In this document: positions 40,726 to 49,647 of the stretch, piece after piece | How the letters are laid out: every line of letters begins with the position of its first letter | Position numbering within the stretch: position 1 is the stretch's first letter | The notes under the pieces: generated by a model | Seen by the model: the letters and a program-made list of their open reading frames with translations, nothing else | Told to the model about the DNA's origin: nothing | Database searches by the model: none | Translations under genes and position numbers: made by a program | Assembly (NCBI RefSeq): GCF_036227485.1 | Contig: NZ_CP109479.1 | Span: 5,332,001-5,396,000, forward strand | Direction of reading: 5' to 3' | From: Streptomyces sp. NBC_01451 | GTDB taxonomy: Bacteria; Actinomycetota; Actinomycetes; Streptomycetales; Streptomycetaceae | Length of the DNA: 64,000 nucleotides

Positions 40726-42699
40726 TCACTGCGCATCCTCAGCCGACATTGCGCATCGGACCGCGGACCCTACAGCCGGGGCGGGTACACGGCCGGTGCG
40801 CTCGTTCTGCAGATCCCACAGTTCGCGGAACAAGCCGTCTTGCTGGGCCAGCAGCTCCTCGGGGGTGCCGTGCTGGACGACGCGGCCTTTGTCCAAAACG
40901 ACGATTCGGTCGGCGATGGTCACGTTGGTGAGCCTGTGCGTGACCAGGACGACCGCGCGGTCCGCAGCAAGCCGGCGCAGCCCGGTGAAGATGCGGTGCT
41001 CGGCCCTTGGGTCCAGGGCTGCTGTCGGTTCGTCCAGGACGAGCAGTCCGGCCGGCCGGTGGAAGGCTCGGGCTAGTGCGATCCTCTGCCACTGCCCGCC
41101 GGACAGTTCCTGACCACCCCACCATTCCTTGGCCAGCAGGGTGTTCAAGCCGTTTCGCAGTCCGTCGATGACCTCGTCGGCGCCCGCGGCATGCGCTGCG
41201 GCGAGCACTGCGGCGTCCCCGTCCTCGGTGGCCTGGCCGAGCGTGATGTTCTCCCTCGCCGACAGGGGCCAGTTCGCATAGGACTGCGGTACGACGGCAA
41301 CACGCGCCCAGGTGGCATGCGCGTCCAGATCCCTGGTGTCGGTGCCATCCCAGGTGACGGCTCCTTGGTCGGGCAGATACAGAGCAGACAGGATCTTGCT
41401 GAGGGTGGTCTTGCCGGAGCCGTTCTCGCCCACCAGCGCGACGACTTCGCCGCGCCGAACCTCCAAGGAGACGTCGTCCAGGGCCGGGCGCTCTGCGCTC
41501 GGGTACTGGAATGTGATGTTCTCGGCGCATACGAGCGTGGGCACGGCCGGCGTCTGGGGGCCGCGGTCGATGCGGTGTCCGCCGGCTTCGTCGATGAAGT
41601 CCGCCCAGTCGTCCAAGTACATGCCGGTACGGAAGAGTTGGGCTCCGTAGCCGACGATCCCGTCCAGTCCCGCGCTGACGCGGCCCAATGCGAGGAACGC
41701 GGTGCCGAGGGCGGCGACCGAGATCTGCCCGGCGGACACCAGCAGCGCCAGGGCCACCCAGACCACGGCGTGGGCGAGACCTCCCGCGGCTCCGCCGACC
41801 AGGGAGATCCTGGCGGAGCGCCAGGTGGCCTGGTCGGTCGTCGTGTCGATCCGCACCCCGGCCGTGCGGTACTTGTCGAGCAGGAACGGCGCCATGGTGC
41901 CGGAGCGGACCTGGTCGGCGGTCTGCTTGTCGACCAGGTGCCAGCGGAGCATGCCCAGCAGCCGCCGGTCCTTCGTGGTGGCGAGCGAGGCGATGTAGCT
42001 GATGCGGGCCGCCCGCACGCTGGCCACGCCCTTCGGCAATGCCGCCAGGAGGAGCAGCGGCAGCAGCGTCCAGTGCACGGCGGTCAGGACGCACGCGGAG
42101 GCGATCAGAGAGGTGGAGGCGGCGAGAATGTACTGAGCTTGGGTAAGAAGGTCCCTGGAGACCTCCACTCCCCGGTCGGCCGCGTCCCAGCGGTCGTTGT
42201 ATCCGGGGTTGTCGTATGCGGCCAGTTCCGCTTTGGTCGCCGCGTCGAGGAGTTCGAGTTCGGCCTCCCGGGCAATACGCGGCGCCAGCCGGGCCGACAG
42301 CGCGGTGGAGACGATACCCAGCAGGGCACGCAGACCGATGGCGACCGACAGGACGATAAGCGACGGTACGGCTGAGCGGAGCTGGTCGCTGCTGATGTGC
42401 TGAGAGGCGATCAGCGGCTTGATCACACCGGTGGTGGCCATCAGCCCGAACGCCTCCAGCACCCCCGACAGGAGCTGGACGCCGAGCAGGGCGATGACTG
42501 CGGTGCGGTCGACCTGCCAGCCCAGCGCGAGGGATCGGCGGATCAGCTGGGGCAGGCGCCGGGCCATCGCGCGGGTGGTGATCGCGTTGGCGGCCTCGAT
42601 GCGGCGGTCGCCGGGGATGACGAACTTCAGCTCCTCATCCGATGCCTCCGCCTCGTCGGTCGCTGCGGTTGTGGCAGCGGGCTTCGGGATGGTGGTCAT
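40726..42699 (-). CDS. ABC transporter, fused permease and ATPase (exporter type)
   Basis: A 657-residue half-transporter. The membrane domain (about residues 60-350) has six helices. The ATPase has Walker A VGENGSGKTTLSKIL, Q-loop VVPQSYANWPLS, signature LSGGQWQRIALARAF, and Walker B GLLVLDEPTAALDP with the H-loop LVTHRLTN. Such half-transporters dimerise and often export peptides or lipids; there is no N-terminal peptidase domain (no C39). ATG 42699 overlaps the stop of a 37-codon ORF (tgATGa), so it is the last gene of an operon with kinase-like and methyltransferase genes. Confidence 0.9.
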   Translation of the reverse strand: MTTIPKPAATTAATDEAEASDEELKFVIPGDRRIEAANAITTRAMARRLPQLIRRSLALGWQVDRTAVIALLGVQLLSGVLEAFGLMATTGVIKPLIASQHISSDQLRSAVPSLIVLSVAIGLRALLGIVSTALSARLAPRIAREAELELLDAATKAELAAYDNPGYNDRWDAADRGVEVSRDLLTQAQYILAASTSLIASACVLTAVHWTLLPLLLLAALPKGVASVRAARISYIASLATTKDRRLLGMLRWHLVDKQTADQVRSGTMAPFLLDKYRTAGVRIDTTTDQATWRSARISLVGGAAGGLAHAVVWVALALLVSAGQISVAALGTAFLALGRVSAGLDGIVGYGAQLFRTGMYLDDWADFIDEAGGHRIDRGPQTPAVPTLVCAENITFQYPSAERPALDDVSLEVRRGEVVALVGENGSGKTTLSKILSALYLPDQGAVTWDGTDTRDLDAHATWARVAVVPQSYANWPLSARENITLGQATEDGDAAVLAAAHAAGADEVIDGLRNGLNTLLAKEWWGGQELSGGQWQRIALARAFHRPAGLLVLDEPTAALDPRAEHRIFTGLRRLAADRAVVLVTHRLTNVTIADRIVVLDKGRVVQHGTPEELLAQQDGLFRELWDLQNERTGRVPAPAVGSAVRCAMSAEDAQ

Positions 42700-42812
42700 C
42701 AGCTCCAGCCCTCCACCGACACGCGGTGCCCGGCCGAGGTCGTGCGGAAGCCCAGCACGGGCTGGTTACGGATGAGAACCAGGTACAGGCCGATCACTCT
42801 TCGATACGCCAT
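42699..42812 (-). CDS. 37-codon ORF coupled to the ABC transporter
   Basis: Encodes MAYRRVIGLYLVLIRNQPVL followed by GFRTTSAGHRVSVEGWS. It has a good ribosome site (aggggg, 6 bases before the ATG) and its TGA overlaps the transporter ATG. The first part is hydrophobic and basic; the rest is polar with Ser/Thr/Trp. It could be a peptide substrate, a small subunit, or just a coupling leader. An alternative 34-codon ORF in another frame starts inside the upstream kinase stop (ATGA) at 42896 and overlaps this one; only one is likely to be real. Confidence 0.45.
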   Translation of the reverse strand: MAYRRVIGLYLVLIRNQPVLGFRTTSAGHRVSVEGWS

Positions 42813-42894
42813 GGCGTCCCCCTGAATGCCGTGTGCGGTTGAGGCCGTTCCTCAACATCCTTGGAATGCCGTGCAGTTGCTAGCCGCCGGATGG

Positions 42895-43941
42895 TCATGA
42901 GGTGTCCTCGCTCGCCCCGAGGGCGGTGAGCTCGTCTTCGAGGCCCTCAAGGTCACAGAGCAGGCGCCGGATGGCGGTCTGACGCTCGCTCCAGTGCCGC
43001 TTCAGATCCAGCTCGGCGTCCCGAGGCAGGTCGTACTCGGCGGTGGTGGCGCCGTAGAAGCTGAACAGCATGTACAGCAAGGCGATCCGAGCGCAGGCCT
43101 GGACCTCTTGCATGGGGAGGCTGGGATGCTCCGAGCGGTAGGCACTCACCATGGCCAGGGCGCAGGCAGTCCACTCGGTGCTGGTCGCGACGGTGCGTGG
43201 GTCGAACGCCGCTCGCCCCAGTTCCCAGGCCGGCATCGCGCTTGCGCAGCGGAAGTCGATGATGCCGGTGACGGCATCGGAGAGGGTGATCAGGTTGGTG
43301 CGGGTGAGATCCGCGTGCAGTGCTTGTTCCACGAGCGTCTCGGGCAGCTGTTCCCGCAGCGCGGCAGCGTGGGTGCTTAAGCCCGTACGCCGCTGGTCGA
43401 GGTCGACTCGCAGTTGGTCGAGACGGTCGTGGCCTTGCCGTGTGGCTCTGGTCATCACGGTGTCGCACTTCGCTACCGCGTCCTCGACGGACTCTGTCCG
43501 CCAGCGGGTCTGCTGTAAGCGCTTGGGCAGCGGGTACGCGGCGAGCGCACGGTGCATGCGCCCCATGACGACGCCGATGTGTTCGGCGAGGGGGACCGTC
43601 ATGGCCGACGACGTCACCTGGCCCGGGGCCTCGTCGACGACGGCCCATGCGCTGCCTTCCGCGATGGTGACCAGGTTGTCGTCGGCGTCGGGCCACACGC
43701 GTGGAACGGGGAGTTCCGCTGCCCGGCAGTATTCCGACATGTCCCACGCGTTGCGTGCCTCGTCCAGGTCGGCCATCGCCGGGTACTGCTTGACGAACAA
43801 CCGCAGCCCGTCGTCGGTCAGGACTCGTCGGTTGATCGTGTCCGTGCCCATGTGCACCGGCTCGACGAGGTCGACGACGAGTCCGTACCGGTCCTCCAGC
43901 ACGTCAGCGGTCAACGCCGCACCCCGCTCTGCTTCGTCCAT
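42895..43941 (-). CDS. APH-fold phosphotransferase (second of the operon)
   Basis: A 348-residue kinase-fold protein. The N-lobe has GTDTINRRVLTDDGLRLFVKQ (Lys in FVKQ), and the catalytic loop reads ALHADLTRTNLI (HADLTRTN in place of HGDLHPGN), followed by GIIDFRCA (metal-binding Asp). It belongs to the aminoglycoside phosphotransferase/HSK2 superfamily; the substrate is unknown and could be a small molecule or a peptide. It begins 5 bp after the methyltransferase gene. A TTA codon is present at 43380-43378 (codon 188), suggesting control by the bldA tRNA. Loss of the usual Gly of HGD makes its activity uncertain. Confidence 0.8.
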   Translation of the reverse strand: MDEAERGAALTADVLEDRYGLVVDLVEPVHMGTDTINRRVLTDDGLRLFVKQYPAMADLDEARNAWDMSEYCRAAELPVPRVWPDADDNLVTIAEGSAWAVVDEAPGQVTSSAMTVPLAEHIGVVMGRMHRALAAYPLPKRLQQTRWRTESVEDAVAKCDTVMTRATRQGHDRLDQLRVDLDQRRTGLSTHAAALREQLPETLVEQALHADLTRTNLITLSDAVTGIIDFRCASAMPAWELGRAAFDPRTVATSTEWTACALAMVSAYRSEHPSLPMQEVQACARIALLYMLFSFYGATTAEYDLPRDAELDLKRHWSERQTAIRRLLCDLEGLEDELTALGASEDTS

Positions 43942-43946
43942 AGGGA

Positions 43947-44750
43947 TCACAGGCCTTCGTGTGTCGAGGGACGACGTGCCGTGAGGACGGTGAACGCGTT
44001 GTCCTCCGTGAGCACTCCTCTGTCGGCGAAGGGTGTGAGGACGTTGGCAACGGCCAGCTCGAAGTCGTCGCGGCGGTCGCCGAACAGATGCGGGGCCGCG
44101 AACGATGTTGAGTACAGGTAGCCCAGGACCTGCGAGATCTTCCAATGGCGGTGGACGGGAACGACCGTGGAGGTGACGTGTGAGAAGGCGGAAGCACGGA
44201 GTACCTCCTCGTACGGCGGCCCAGGCGTGCTGAAGGCGCAGTCGCCTGCTCTCCGTTGCCCACCGAGGAAGTGCTGGACGACCTCGCGGGCGGCCTGCTG
44301 CCACGGGCTGTCGGCGGTCCACAGACTCCGGTCGCTGAAGACCGCGACCACCCCCTCGGGGGCCACGTACTCACTGAGCCGGTCGAGGAAGCGCGGCTGG
44401 TTCAGCCAGTGGAAGACACGGCCGCAGGTGACGAGATGCGGTCGCCATCCCTCCGGTGGCAGGAAGTCCTCCGCGAGCGCGTGACGGAGTTGCAGCCGGT
44501 GGGCGGTGTCGAGCGTGGGACGGAGCATAGCTTCGGCCTCCGTGAGCATCCCCGGCTCGGCATCGACCACGAAAAGATCGTCGAAGTACGGCAAGAGCGC
44601 GTGAACAACGAGTCCCGGGCCGGTGCCGATGTCCAGAAGGCGCCGTGGGCTGTCTGTTGGCGCGGCCTGGTCGAGAAGGGCCGCGAGGGCGACGGGGATG
44701 CCTGGGCGGAAGCGTCGGTAATAGGCGGAGAGTCCGGCGAAGGTATTCAC
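43947..44750 (-). CDS. Class I SAM-dependent methyltransferase
   Basis: A 267-residue protein from GTG 44750, overlapping the kinase stop (GTGA). The Rossmann motif I is LLDIGTGPGLVVHALL, post-I VVDAEPGMLTEA, and motif IV-like PHLVTCGRVFHWLN, which is the type 11/UbiE pattern of small-molecule methyltransferases. An N-terminal FAGLSAYYRRFRPGIP motif is also typical. The substrate is unknown. It sits between two APH-fold genes, suggesting that the three act on one compound. Confidence 0.85.
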   Translation of the reverse strand: MNTFAGLSAYYRRFRPGIPVALAALLDQAAPTDSPRRLLDIGTGPGLVVHALLPYFDDLFVVDAEPGMLTEAEAMLRPTLDTAHRLQLRHALAEDFLPPEGWRPHLVTCGRVFHWLNQPRFLDRLSEYVAPEGVVAVFSDRSLWTADSPWQQAAREVVQHFLGGQRRAGDCAFSTPGPPYEEVLRASAFSHVTSTVVPVHRHWKISQVLGYLYSTSFAAPHLFGDRRDDFELAVANVLTPFADRGVLTEDNAFTVLTARRPSTHEGL

Positions 44751-45640
44751 GCGCGCCACCCGCTCCACACGCTCTTGCCGGTCTCCAGGCGCAGGTTCTC
44801 CAGCATGGTGTGGGCTTCGTCGACCAGACCGACGTCGTGATGCTGGATGCCCCAGGCCAGGGAGTCGACAGCGTCCAGGGCCCCGTACGCCCGGCATGCC
44901 GCCGCTTCCTCCTCGGTGAGGGTGCGGCCGTACCCGTGGTGGAACGCGGCGTTCAGGTCCGGGTTGTGGTGCAGGATCCGGTAGCGCAGGCGGCTGAGAT
45001 CCCGGCGTGGCGCGGGCTGGAGCTCGGCGCGTTCGAAGTCGATGACCCTCAGCAGTTGCTCGGACTCGTCCCACATCCAGTTCTTCGGCATGTAGTCGCC
45101 GTGCCCGGCGACCTGGGGCAGCCGTGGGGGCGGCTCGCTCAGGAGGGCTCGTACCGTTGAGAGTTCGTGCTTGGGCACGTACGCGGTGGCAGGCACCAGG
45201 ACCTTCGACACCGTCTCTTCCCACTCGCCCTCGGTCGTGTCCGCGGTGGGCTCGTCGCCGGCCGCCGCGTGATGGCGAGCGAGGAGCTCACCTGCCTGCT
45301 CGTAGGCCTTGCGCTTCTGCTCGGCCGGCAGTCGGAGCGAGTCGAGGCTGTGTCCGGGCACAGCGGTGACCAGGACGGTGTGGGAGGCGGCCTTGGCGGC
45401 GACCAGGTCGGGCGTCCGGCCCTCGCCGAGGGAGACCGTCCACTTCCGGTATGCATCGACCTCACGCCGGTGCAGCTTGGGGCCCACGTGCTGCTTGGCA
45501 AACCACCGCCGGCCCCCGGACGCGTGGACTTCCCAGAGGGACGGCCTGATGGTGCCGGGGCGGGGGTGCTCAGCAACCACGGTGTACGTGTCGGTTACCG
45601 ACGCCACCAGTTCGTGGAGTGCGCCGGGCATGTTCGTCAC
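44747..45640 (-). CDS. APH-fold phosphotransferase (first gene of the operon)
   Basis: A 297-residue protein; GTG 45640 is chosen because aaaggggg lies 7 bases upstream (an upstream ATG at 45670 gives 307 residues). The catalytic loop is AGHGDYMPKNWMW (His-Gly-Asp...Asn) and the metal Asp is in RVIDFERAELQP. The N-lobe has RRWFAKQHVG (Lys). All key kinase residues are present, in contrast to the second kinase of the operon. It could be a resistance or modification enzyme. It is the promoter-proximal gene; a 180-bp gap separates it from the conservon operon end. Confidence 0.83.
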   Translation of the reverse strand: MTNMPGALHELVASVTDTYTVVAEHPRPGTIRPSLWEVHASGGRRWFAKQHVGPKLHRREVDAYRKWTVSLGEGRTPDLVAAKAASHTVLVTAVPGHSLDSLRLPAEQKRKAYEQAGELLARHHAAAGDEPTADTTEGEWEETVSKVLVPATAYVPKHELSTVRALLSEPPPRLPQVAGHGDYMPKNWMWDESEQLLRVIDFERAELQPAPRRDLSRLRYRILHHNPDLNAAFHHGYGRTLTEEEAAACRAYGALDAVDSLAWGIQHHDVGLVDEAHTMLENLRLETGKSVWSGWRA

Positions 45641-45820
45641 CTCGGTGCCCCCTTTCGTTCTCCGGGCCATCCAGTCACTGCGCGCACAGCATGTGACTGG
45701 ATGGATTCTCTAGGTATTCACGTGTGGGTGCGTAGCCTGCCAAAAGGCACTGACAACGGGCGCTGAACTGGGCGTTTCCCACTCGATAGAGCCGACCCTG
45801 TACGCGCCCGTATCCCCGGC

Positions 45821-47065
45821 TCAGCCGGGTCGGCGCATGGGCTGCAGCCGCACGGGCACCGTGCGGTGCCCGTTGACGAGGAGGCTCGCCACCGGCTCAA
45901 GCTCCTCGGGCGGCACGGCGAGGGCCATGTCCGGGAAGCGGTTGAAGAGGGCGGGCAGCGCGGCTCGCGCTTCGGCGCGGGCCAGGGGAGCGCCGAGGCA
46001 GAAGTGAGCGCCGTGTCCGAAAGCGAGATGCTGTTTGTCGTCCCGCATGACGTCGAAGGCTCCCGCGGTGGCGCCGTGCAGGTTCGGATGGCGACCGGCG
46101 GCGCCGTACGAGGCGAGGATCGCCTCGCCCTGGCTGATCACGATCCCGTCCGGGAGGGGGATGTCCTCGACGGCGTATCGAAGCGGCATGTGGCTGATGG
46201 GGGCGGCGTAGCGGAGGGACTCCTCGATCACGTCGTCCCAGGACGCGCGCCCCGCCCGGACGTGAGCGAGCTGGTCGGGGCGGGTGAGCAGCGCGGTGAC
46301 GGCTTGATCGAGCAGGTTGACGGTCGTCTCGTAGCCGGCGCTGATGATCAGGAGCAGCGTGTCCAGGAGTTCCTGCTCCGTGAGAACGGAGCCATCGCCC
46401 TCTTCGTCGCGTACGTCGATGAGCGTCGACGTGATGTCCTCGCCGGGGGTGGCCCGCTTCGATGCGACCAGTTCGGTGAGGATGCCGTACAGGGCCATGG
46501 TGTTGGCGCGGGCCTCCTCGCTGGTGAGGGTGGTGTCGAAGACTCCGTCGACCACGGTCCGGAAGCGGGGCCACACGTCCTGGGTCAGACCCATGAGATC
46601 GCCGATGACCTGGATCGGCAGGGGGAAGGCGAGGGCCTCGCGCAGTTCGACGACCTCGCCGGGCTGGGTCCGGGCTATCCGGTCGATGAGGCGGGCGGTG
46701 ATCTGTTCGATGCGCGGCACCATCTCTGCGGTACGTCGGGCGGTGAACGCCTTGCTGACGAGACGCCTCAGCCGCCGGTGGTTGTCTCCGTAGGCGGTGA
46801 ACATGTTGTCCACGCCGACCCACAGGGCCAGCGGCCACTTCTCGGTGATCTCGCCGCTGATGAACGCCGGCCAGTGCCTGCTGGCGTCCTTGGACACCCG
46901 GGCGTCGTTCAGAAGGCCTTTGAGGATGGCCGGGTCGCTGACCGACCAGGCGGTCACGCCGAGGATGTCCACGAGCGTGGCGGGACCGGCGGCGTGGAGG
47001 GCGTCTTCTTCGGCCGCGCGCGCACGGCCGGTGGGGTCGAGGACGAGGGGCAGGGTGCGGTCCAT
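45821..47065 (-). CDS. Cytochrome P450, CYP154-like
   Basis: A 414-residue bacterial P450. The I helix is LLIISAGYETTVNLLD, the K-helix ExxR is EESLRYAAP, and the heme loop is LAFGHGAHFCLGAPLAR with the Cys thiolate. All catalytic landmarks are intact. CYP154 members in Streptomyces often occur in conservons beside a CYP157. Substrates are unknown here. It is the last gene of the conservon operon, 12 bp after the other P450. Confidence 0.9.
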   Translation of the reverse strand: MDRTLPLVLDPTGRARAAEEDALHAAGPATLVDILGVTAWSVSDPAILKGLLNDARVSKDASRHWPAFISGEITEKWPLALWVGVDNMFTAYGDNHRRLRRLVSKAFTARRTAEMVPRIEQITARLIDRIARTQPGEVVELREALAFPLPIQVIGDLMGLTQDVWPRFRTVVDGVFDTTLTSEEARANTMALYGILTELVASKRATPGEDITSTLIDVRDEEGDGSVLTEQELLDTLLLIISAGYETTVNLLDQAVTALLTRPDQLAHVRAGRASWDDVIEESLRYAAPISHMPLRYAVEDIPLPDGIVISQGEAILASYGAAGRHPNLHGATAGAFDVMRDDKQHLAFGHGAHFCLGAPLARAEARAALPALFNRFPDMALAVPPEELEPVASLLVNGHRTVPVRLQPMRRPG

Positions 47066-47077
47066 GTCGGGTTCTCC

Positions 47078-48313
47078 CTAGGTCAGAGTGAGGCGCGGCG
47101 ACGGGGGGAAGCGGACCGGCAGGCCGGTCAGGGAGCGGTGGAACGGGCCGGGGCGGTAGGTGAGGTGGTCGGCGGGGACGGCGAGTTCCATTTCGGGGAG
47201 GGCGTCGAGGATCTGCTCGATGGCCACCTGGGCGATGAGGTAGGCCAGGGGCTGGGCGGGGCAGCCGTGGGGCCCGGCGCTCCACGTCAGGTGGGAGCGG
47301 TTGCCGGCCCGCTGGTCGGAGATGACCGCGGGGTCGTTGTTGCAGGCGGCCATGCTGATGACGACCGGCTGGTGGGCGGGTAGGACGACGCCGTCGATCT
47401 CGACCGGACGTGGTGGATACGACACGCAGAAGTTGGCCAGCGGAGGGTCCACGAAGAGCAGCTCGTCGAGAGCGTCGCGGACGCTGAGGCTCCCCCGGAG
47501 CACGTCGCCGGAGTACCGCTCGTCGCTGACGATCAGCAGAAGGGTGTTCGCGATGACGTTCTGCTCGGGCTCGATGCCGGCGCCGTAGAGGGTGACCAGC
47601 TGGTGTATCAGCTCCAGCTCGTTCAGCTGCGTCGGGTGGCTCAACAGGCCGGTGGTGACATCCATGCCCGGGTGGCGGCGCTTGAGGTCGACAAGTTCGC
47701 TGAGAGCCTCGGTGAGCATGGCGTTGCCGGCCTCGGCGTTTACGCCTTCGAAGATCGCGGCCATCCCGAGGGCTACGCGCTGGCCGATCTCCGGTGGGCA
47801 GCCGAGGATCGCGTTGAGGACCTGGAAGGCCAGAGGCTGTGCGTACTGCGTCAGCAGGTCCGCATGGCCCACCTCGCACATCTCGTTGATCAGGGGAATG
47901 GCGATCTGTTCCACCATGGCCTGCAGTTCGTGCTGGCGGACATGGTCGAGGGCGGACGTGTTCGCGGCACGGTAACGAGCGTGAGCGGGACCGGAGTTGC
48001 GCAGCGCGTTGGGGCGGTGCTCCAGCATCGGCAGGACCGGGCAGTGCGCGGGGACGCCTTGTTGCCAGACCCGCGGGTCGGCGGGGAACCGTACGGGGTC
48101 GTGAAGGATGCGGACGGCGGTCTGGTAGCCGATCACCAGCGTGGCGGGCACGTCGGGGTCCAGGTAGACCGGGGCCAGTGTTCCGTGTTGCTCCCGCATC
48201 TGCGTGTAGAAGCGGGAGGGATCAGCTGCGAACTCCGGCGCGTACATCGCGAACCGCGTCCGACCGGCGTGAGCGCGGTGGCCGGCTTGCGATGATGGTG
48301 GCGGCATGGTCAC
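47078..48313 (-). CDS. Cytochrome P450, CYP157-like, without the ExxR motif
   Basis: A 411-residue P450 from GTG 48313 (GTGA overlap with cvnD). The heme loop is LTWSAGPHGCPAQPLAYLIA, with Cys present but Trp in place of Phe. At the usual ExxR site the sequence is DELLFVDPP, with Phe replacing the conserved Arg. The I helix is YGAGIEPEQNVIAN, lacking the acid-Thr pair. CYP157 enzymes in S. coelicolor are known to lack ExxR. It may be an atypical enzyme or a partner of the CYP154-like protein. Confidence 0.85.
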   Translation of the reverse strand: MTMPPPSSQAGHRAHAGRTRFAMYAPEFAADPSRFYTQMREQHGTLAPVYLDPDVPATLVIGYQTAVRILHDPVRFPADPRVWQQGVPAHCPVLPMLEHRPNALRNSGPAHARYRAANTSALDHVRQHELQAMVEQIAIPLINEMCEVGHADLLTQYAQPLAFQVLNAILGCPPEIGQRVALGMAAIFEGVNAEAGNAMLTEALSELVDLKRRHPGMDVTTGLLSHPTQLNELELIHQLVTLYGAGIEPEQNVIANTLLLIVSDERYSGDVLRGSLSVRDALDELLFVDPPLANFCVSYPPRPVEIDGVVLPAHQPVVISMAACNNDPAVISDQRAGNRSHLTWSAGPHGCPAQPLAYLIAQVAIEQILDALPEMELAVPADHLTYRPGPFHRSLTGLPVRFPPSPRLTLT

Positions 48314-48912
48314 GACAGGTGCTCCAGTCGGCTGGATCGGTGGAGGTATTCGACGAACGCGATCAGCGCGTGGATGGAGGACATTTCGTCGCGGGCGTCG
48401 CAGGACGTGACCACCACGTCGTCGTCGAGGGCCAGGGCCCGGCGGACCTCGTCGAGGTCGAACCGTTGAGCGCCGTCCCATTCGTTGACGGCGACTCCGA
48501 ACGGCAGGCCGCGTTCTTCGAAGAGCGCGAGAACCGCGTCGGAGTCCTGGAGCCGACGGGTGTCGACGAGGACCAGCGCGCCCAGCGCCCCGTGGAAGAG
48601 GTGCTCCCAGAAGGGGGTGAACCGGTTCTGTCCGGGGGTGCCGAACAGGTAGAGGGCCAGATGGGGGCTGAGGGTGCGGCGGCCGAAGTCGAAGGCGACC
48701 GTCGTCTCCGTCTTGCTGGGCAGGCCGGCGAGGTCGTCGATGCCGGTGCTGGCTTCTGTGATCGGCTCCTCGGTCCTCAGCGGTTTGATCTCCGACACGC
48801 TGCCCACCAGCGTCGTCTTGCCTGCCCCGAAGTGGCCGGCGATCAGGATCTTCGCTGACCGGGTCACGGTGGTTGGGAGGTATTGGTGCTCAGACGAGAG
48901 CACGGAGTCCAT
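48310..48912 (-). CDS. cvnD: Conservon GTP-binding protein CvnD
   Basis: A 200-residue Ras-like GTPase of the MglA/CvnD type. G1 is LIAGHFGAGKTTLVG, the switch region TVAFDFGRRTL, G3-like LFGTPGQNRF, and the base-recognition motif NEWDGA. In S. coelicolor conservons this protein binds CvnC and works with CvnA and B as a membrane-associated signalling complex resembling eukaryotic G-protein systems. ATG 48912 has a good ribosome site (gagga); it overlaps cvnC by 23 bp. Confidence 0.92.
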   Translation of the reverse strand: MDSVLSSEHQYLPTTVTRSAKILIAGHFGAGKTTLVGSVSEIKPLRTEEPITEASTGIDDLAGLPSKTETTVAFDFGRRTLSPHLALYLFGTPGQNRFTPFWEHLFHGALGALVLVDTRRLQDSDAVLALFEERGLPFGVAVNEWDGAQRFDLDEVRRALALDDDVVVTSCDARDEMSSIHALIAFVEYLHRSSRLEHLS

Positions 48913-49231
48913 TGAGTACTTCCTCAATAACGCTGATGTCCGGCTGGTCGGCCGGTGCCGGGGTGTTGAGGTGGCCGGTGTCGAGAAGTCCGGAGACGAC
49001 GATGAGAGCGACGGTGGGGGGCAGATCGAGGAGCGAGGCGATCTCGGCGATCACGATCGGCCCGTTGCAGATCCGCAGGATCCGCCGGGCTTCGACGTCG
49101 AGGCCGTGGAGCGGGCGGTCTGCGGCGCGAACCAGAGTCGTCAGGGTCAGGCCGTCGCGGGACGGTGACGAGTGCCCTCGTGTCCGGACATACGCTCGGA
49201 CCATGTCGGGATCGCGCCGCAGAGCGCTCAT
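48890..49231 (-). CDS. cvnC: Conservon DUF742 protein CvnC
   Basis: A 113-residue DUF742 protein with a central winged-helix-like region (ARRILRICNGPIVIAEIASL, DLPPTVALIVVSGLLDTGHL). In known conservons CvnC links the roadblock protein to the GTPase. The ATG overlaps the cvnB stop (ATGA). Confidence 0.93.
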   Translation of the reverse strand: MSALRRDPDMVRAYVRTRGHSSPSRDGLTLTTLVRAADRPLHGLDVEARRILRICNGPIVIAEIASLLDLPPTVALIVVSGLLDTGHLNTPAPADQPDISVIEEVLNGLRALV

Positions 49232-49647
49232 GGCCGAGCGCCGCCTTCGTCACCCTTGTCCCGTGCCGGGCTGGACAGTTCCGCACCGAGGCGCTCGGTC
49301 AGTCCGTTCATCCGGTAGGTGAGGATTTCGGCGTCCACCGCCTCGGTCGTCGAGACCGCCAACAACGCGTTGTGGCCGACCGTCTTGACGAACAGGAGTC
49401 CCTCGTCGAACTCGGCGACGACCTGGCGCAGGCCGTTCTTCTTGCCACCGGTGTACGGGGCCAACGCGACGCCGATGGAGTGAAAGCCGCTGGTGGACGC
49501 GGCGACCTTGTCTGCCGTGTCACGGTCCACCGATTCCGAGTAGCCCAGGGCGAGACCGTCCGTGGCCAGAAGGACGGCGTAGCTGACATCCGGCATGCTC
49601 GTGAGGTCCCCGAGCATCCAGCCGAGCCTGTTCACCTGCGTCGTCAT
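49228..49647 (-). CDS. cvnB: Conservon roadblock/LC7 protein CvnB
   Basis: A 139-residue roadblock/LC7-fold protein (LGWMLGDLTSMPDVSYAVLL, then DGLALGYSESVDRDTADKVA). These proteins act as MglB-like regulators of the CvnD GTPase. It overlaps cvnA by 4 bp (ATGA). The C-terminal tail is short and charged, as usual. Confidence 0.93.
   Translation of the reverse strand: MTTQVNRLGWMLGDLTSMPDVSYAVLLATDGLALGYSESVDRDTADKVAASTSGFHSIGVALAPYTGGKKNGLRQVVAEFDEGLLFVKTVGHNALLAVSTTEAVDAEILTYRMNGLTERLGAELSSPARDKGDEGGARP

Noticed and set aside
42794..42898. 34-codon ORF starting in the kinase stop codon
   Set aside because: It overlaps the 37-codon ORF, which has the better ribosome site and ends exactly at the transporter start. 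I kept it only as an alternative.
42699..45640. Class V lanthipeptide or thioamitide cluster
   Set aside because: APH-fold genes are present, but I see no HopA1-like or cyclase partner, no YcaO and no typical precursor.
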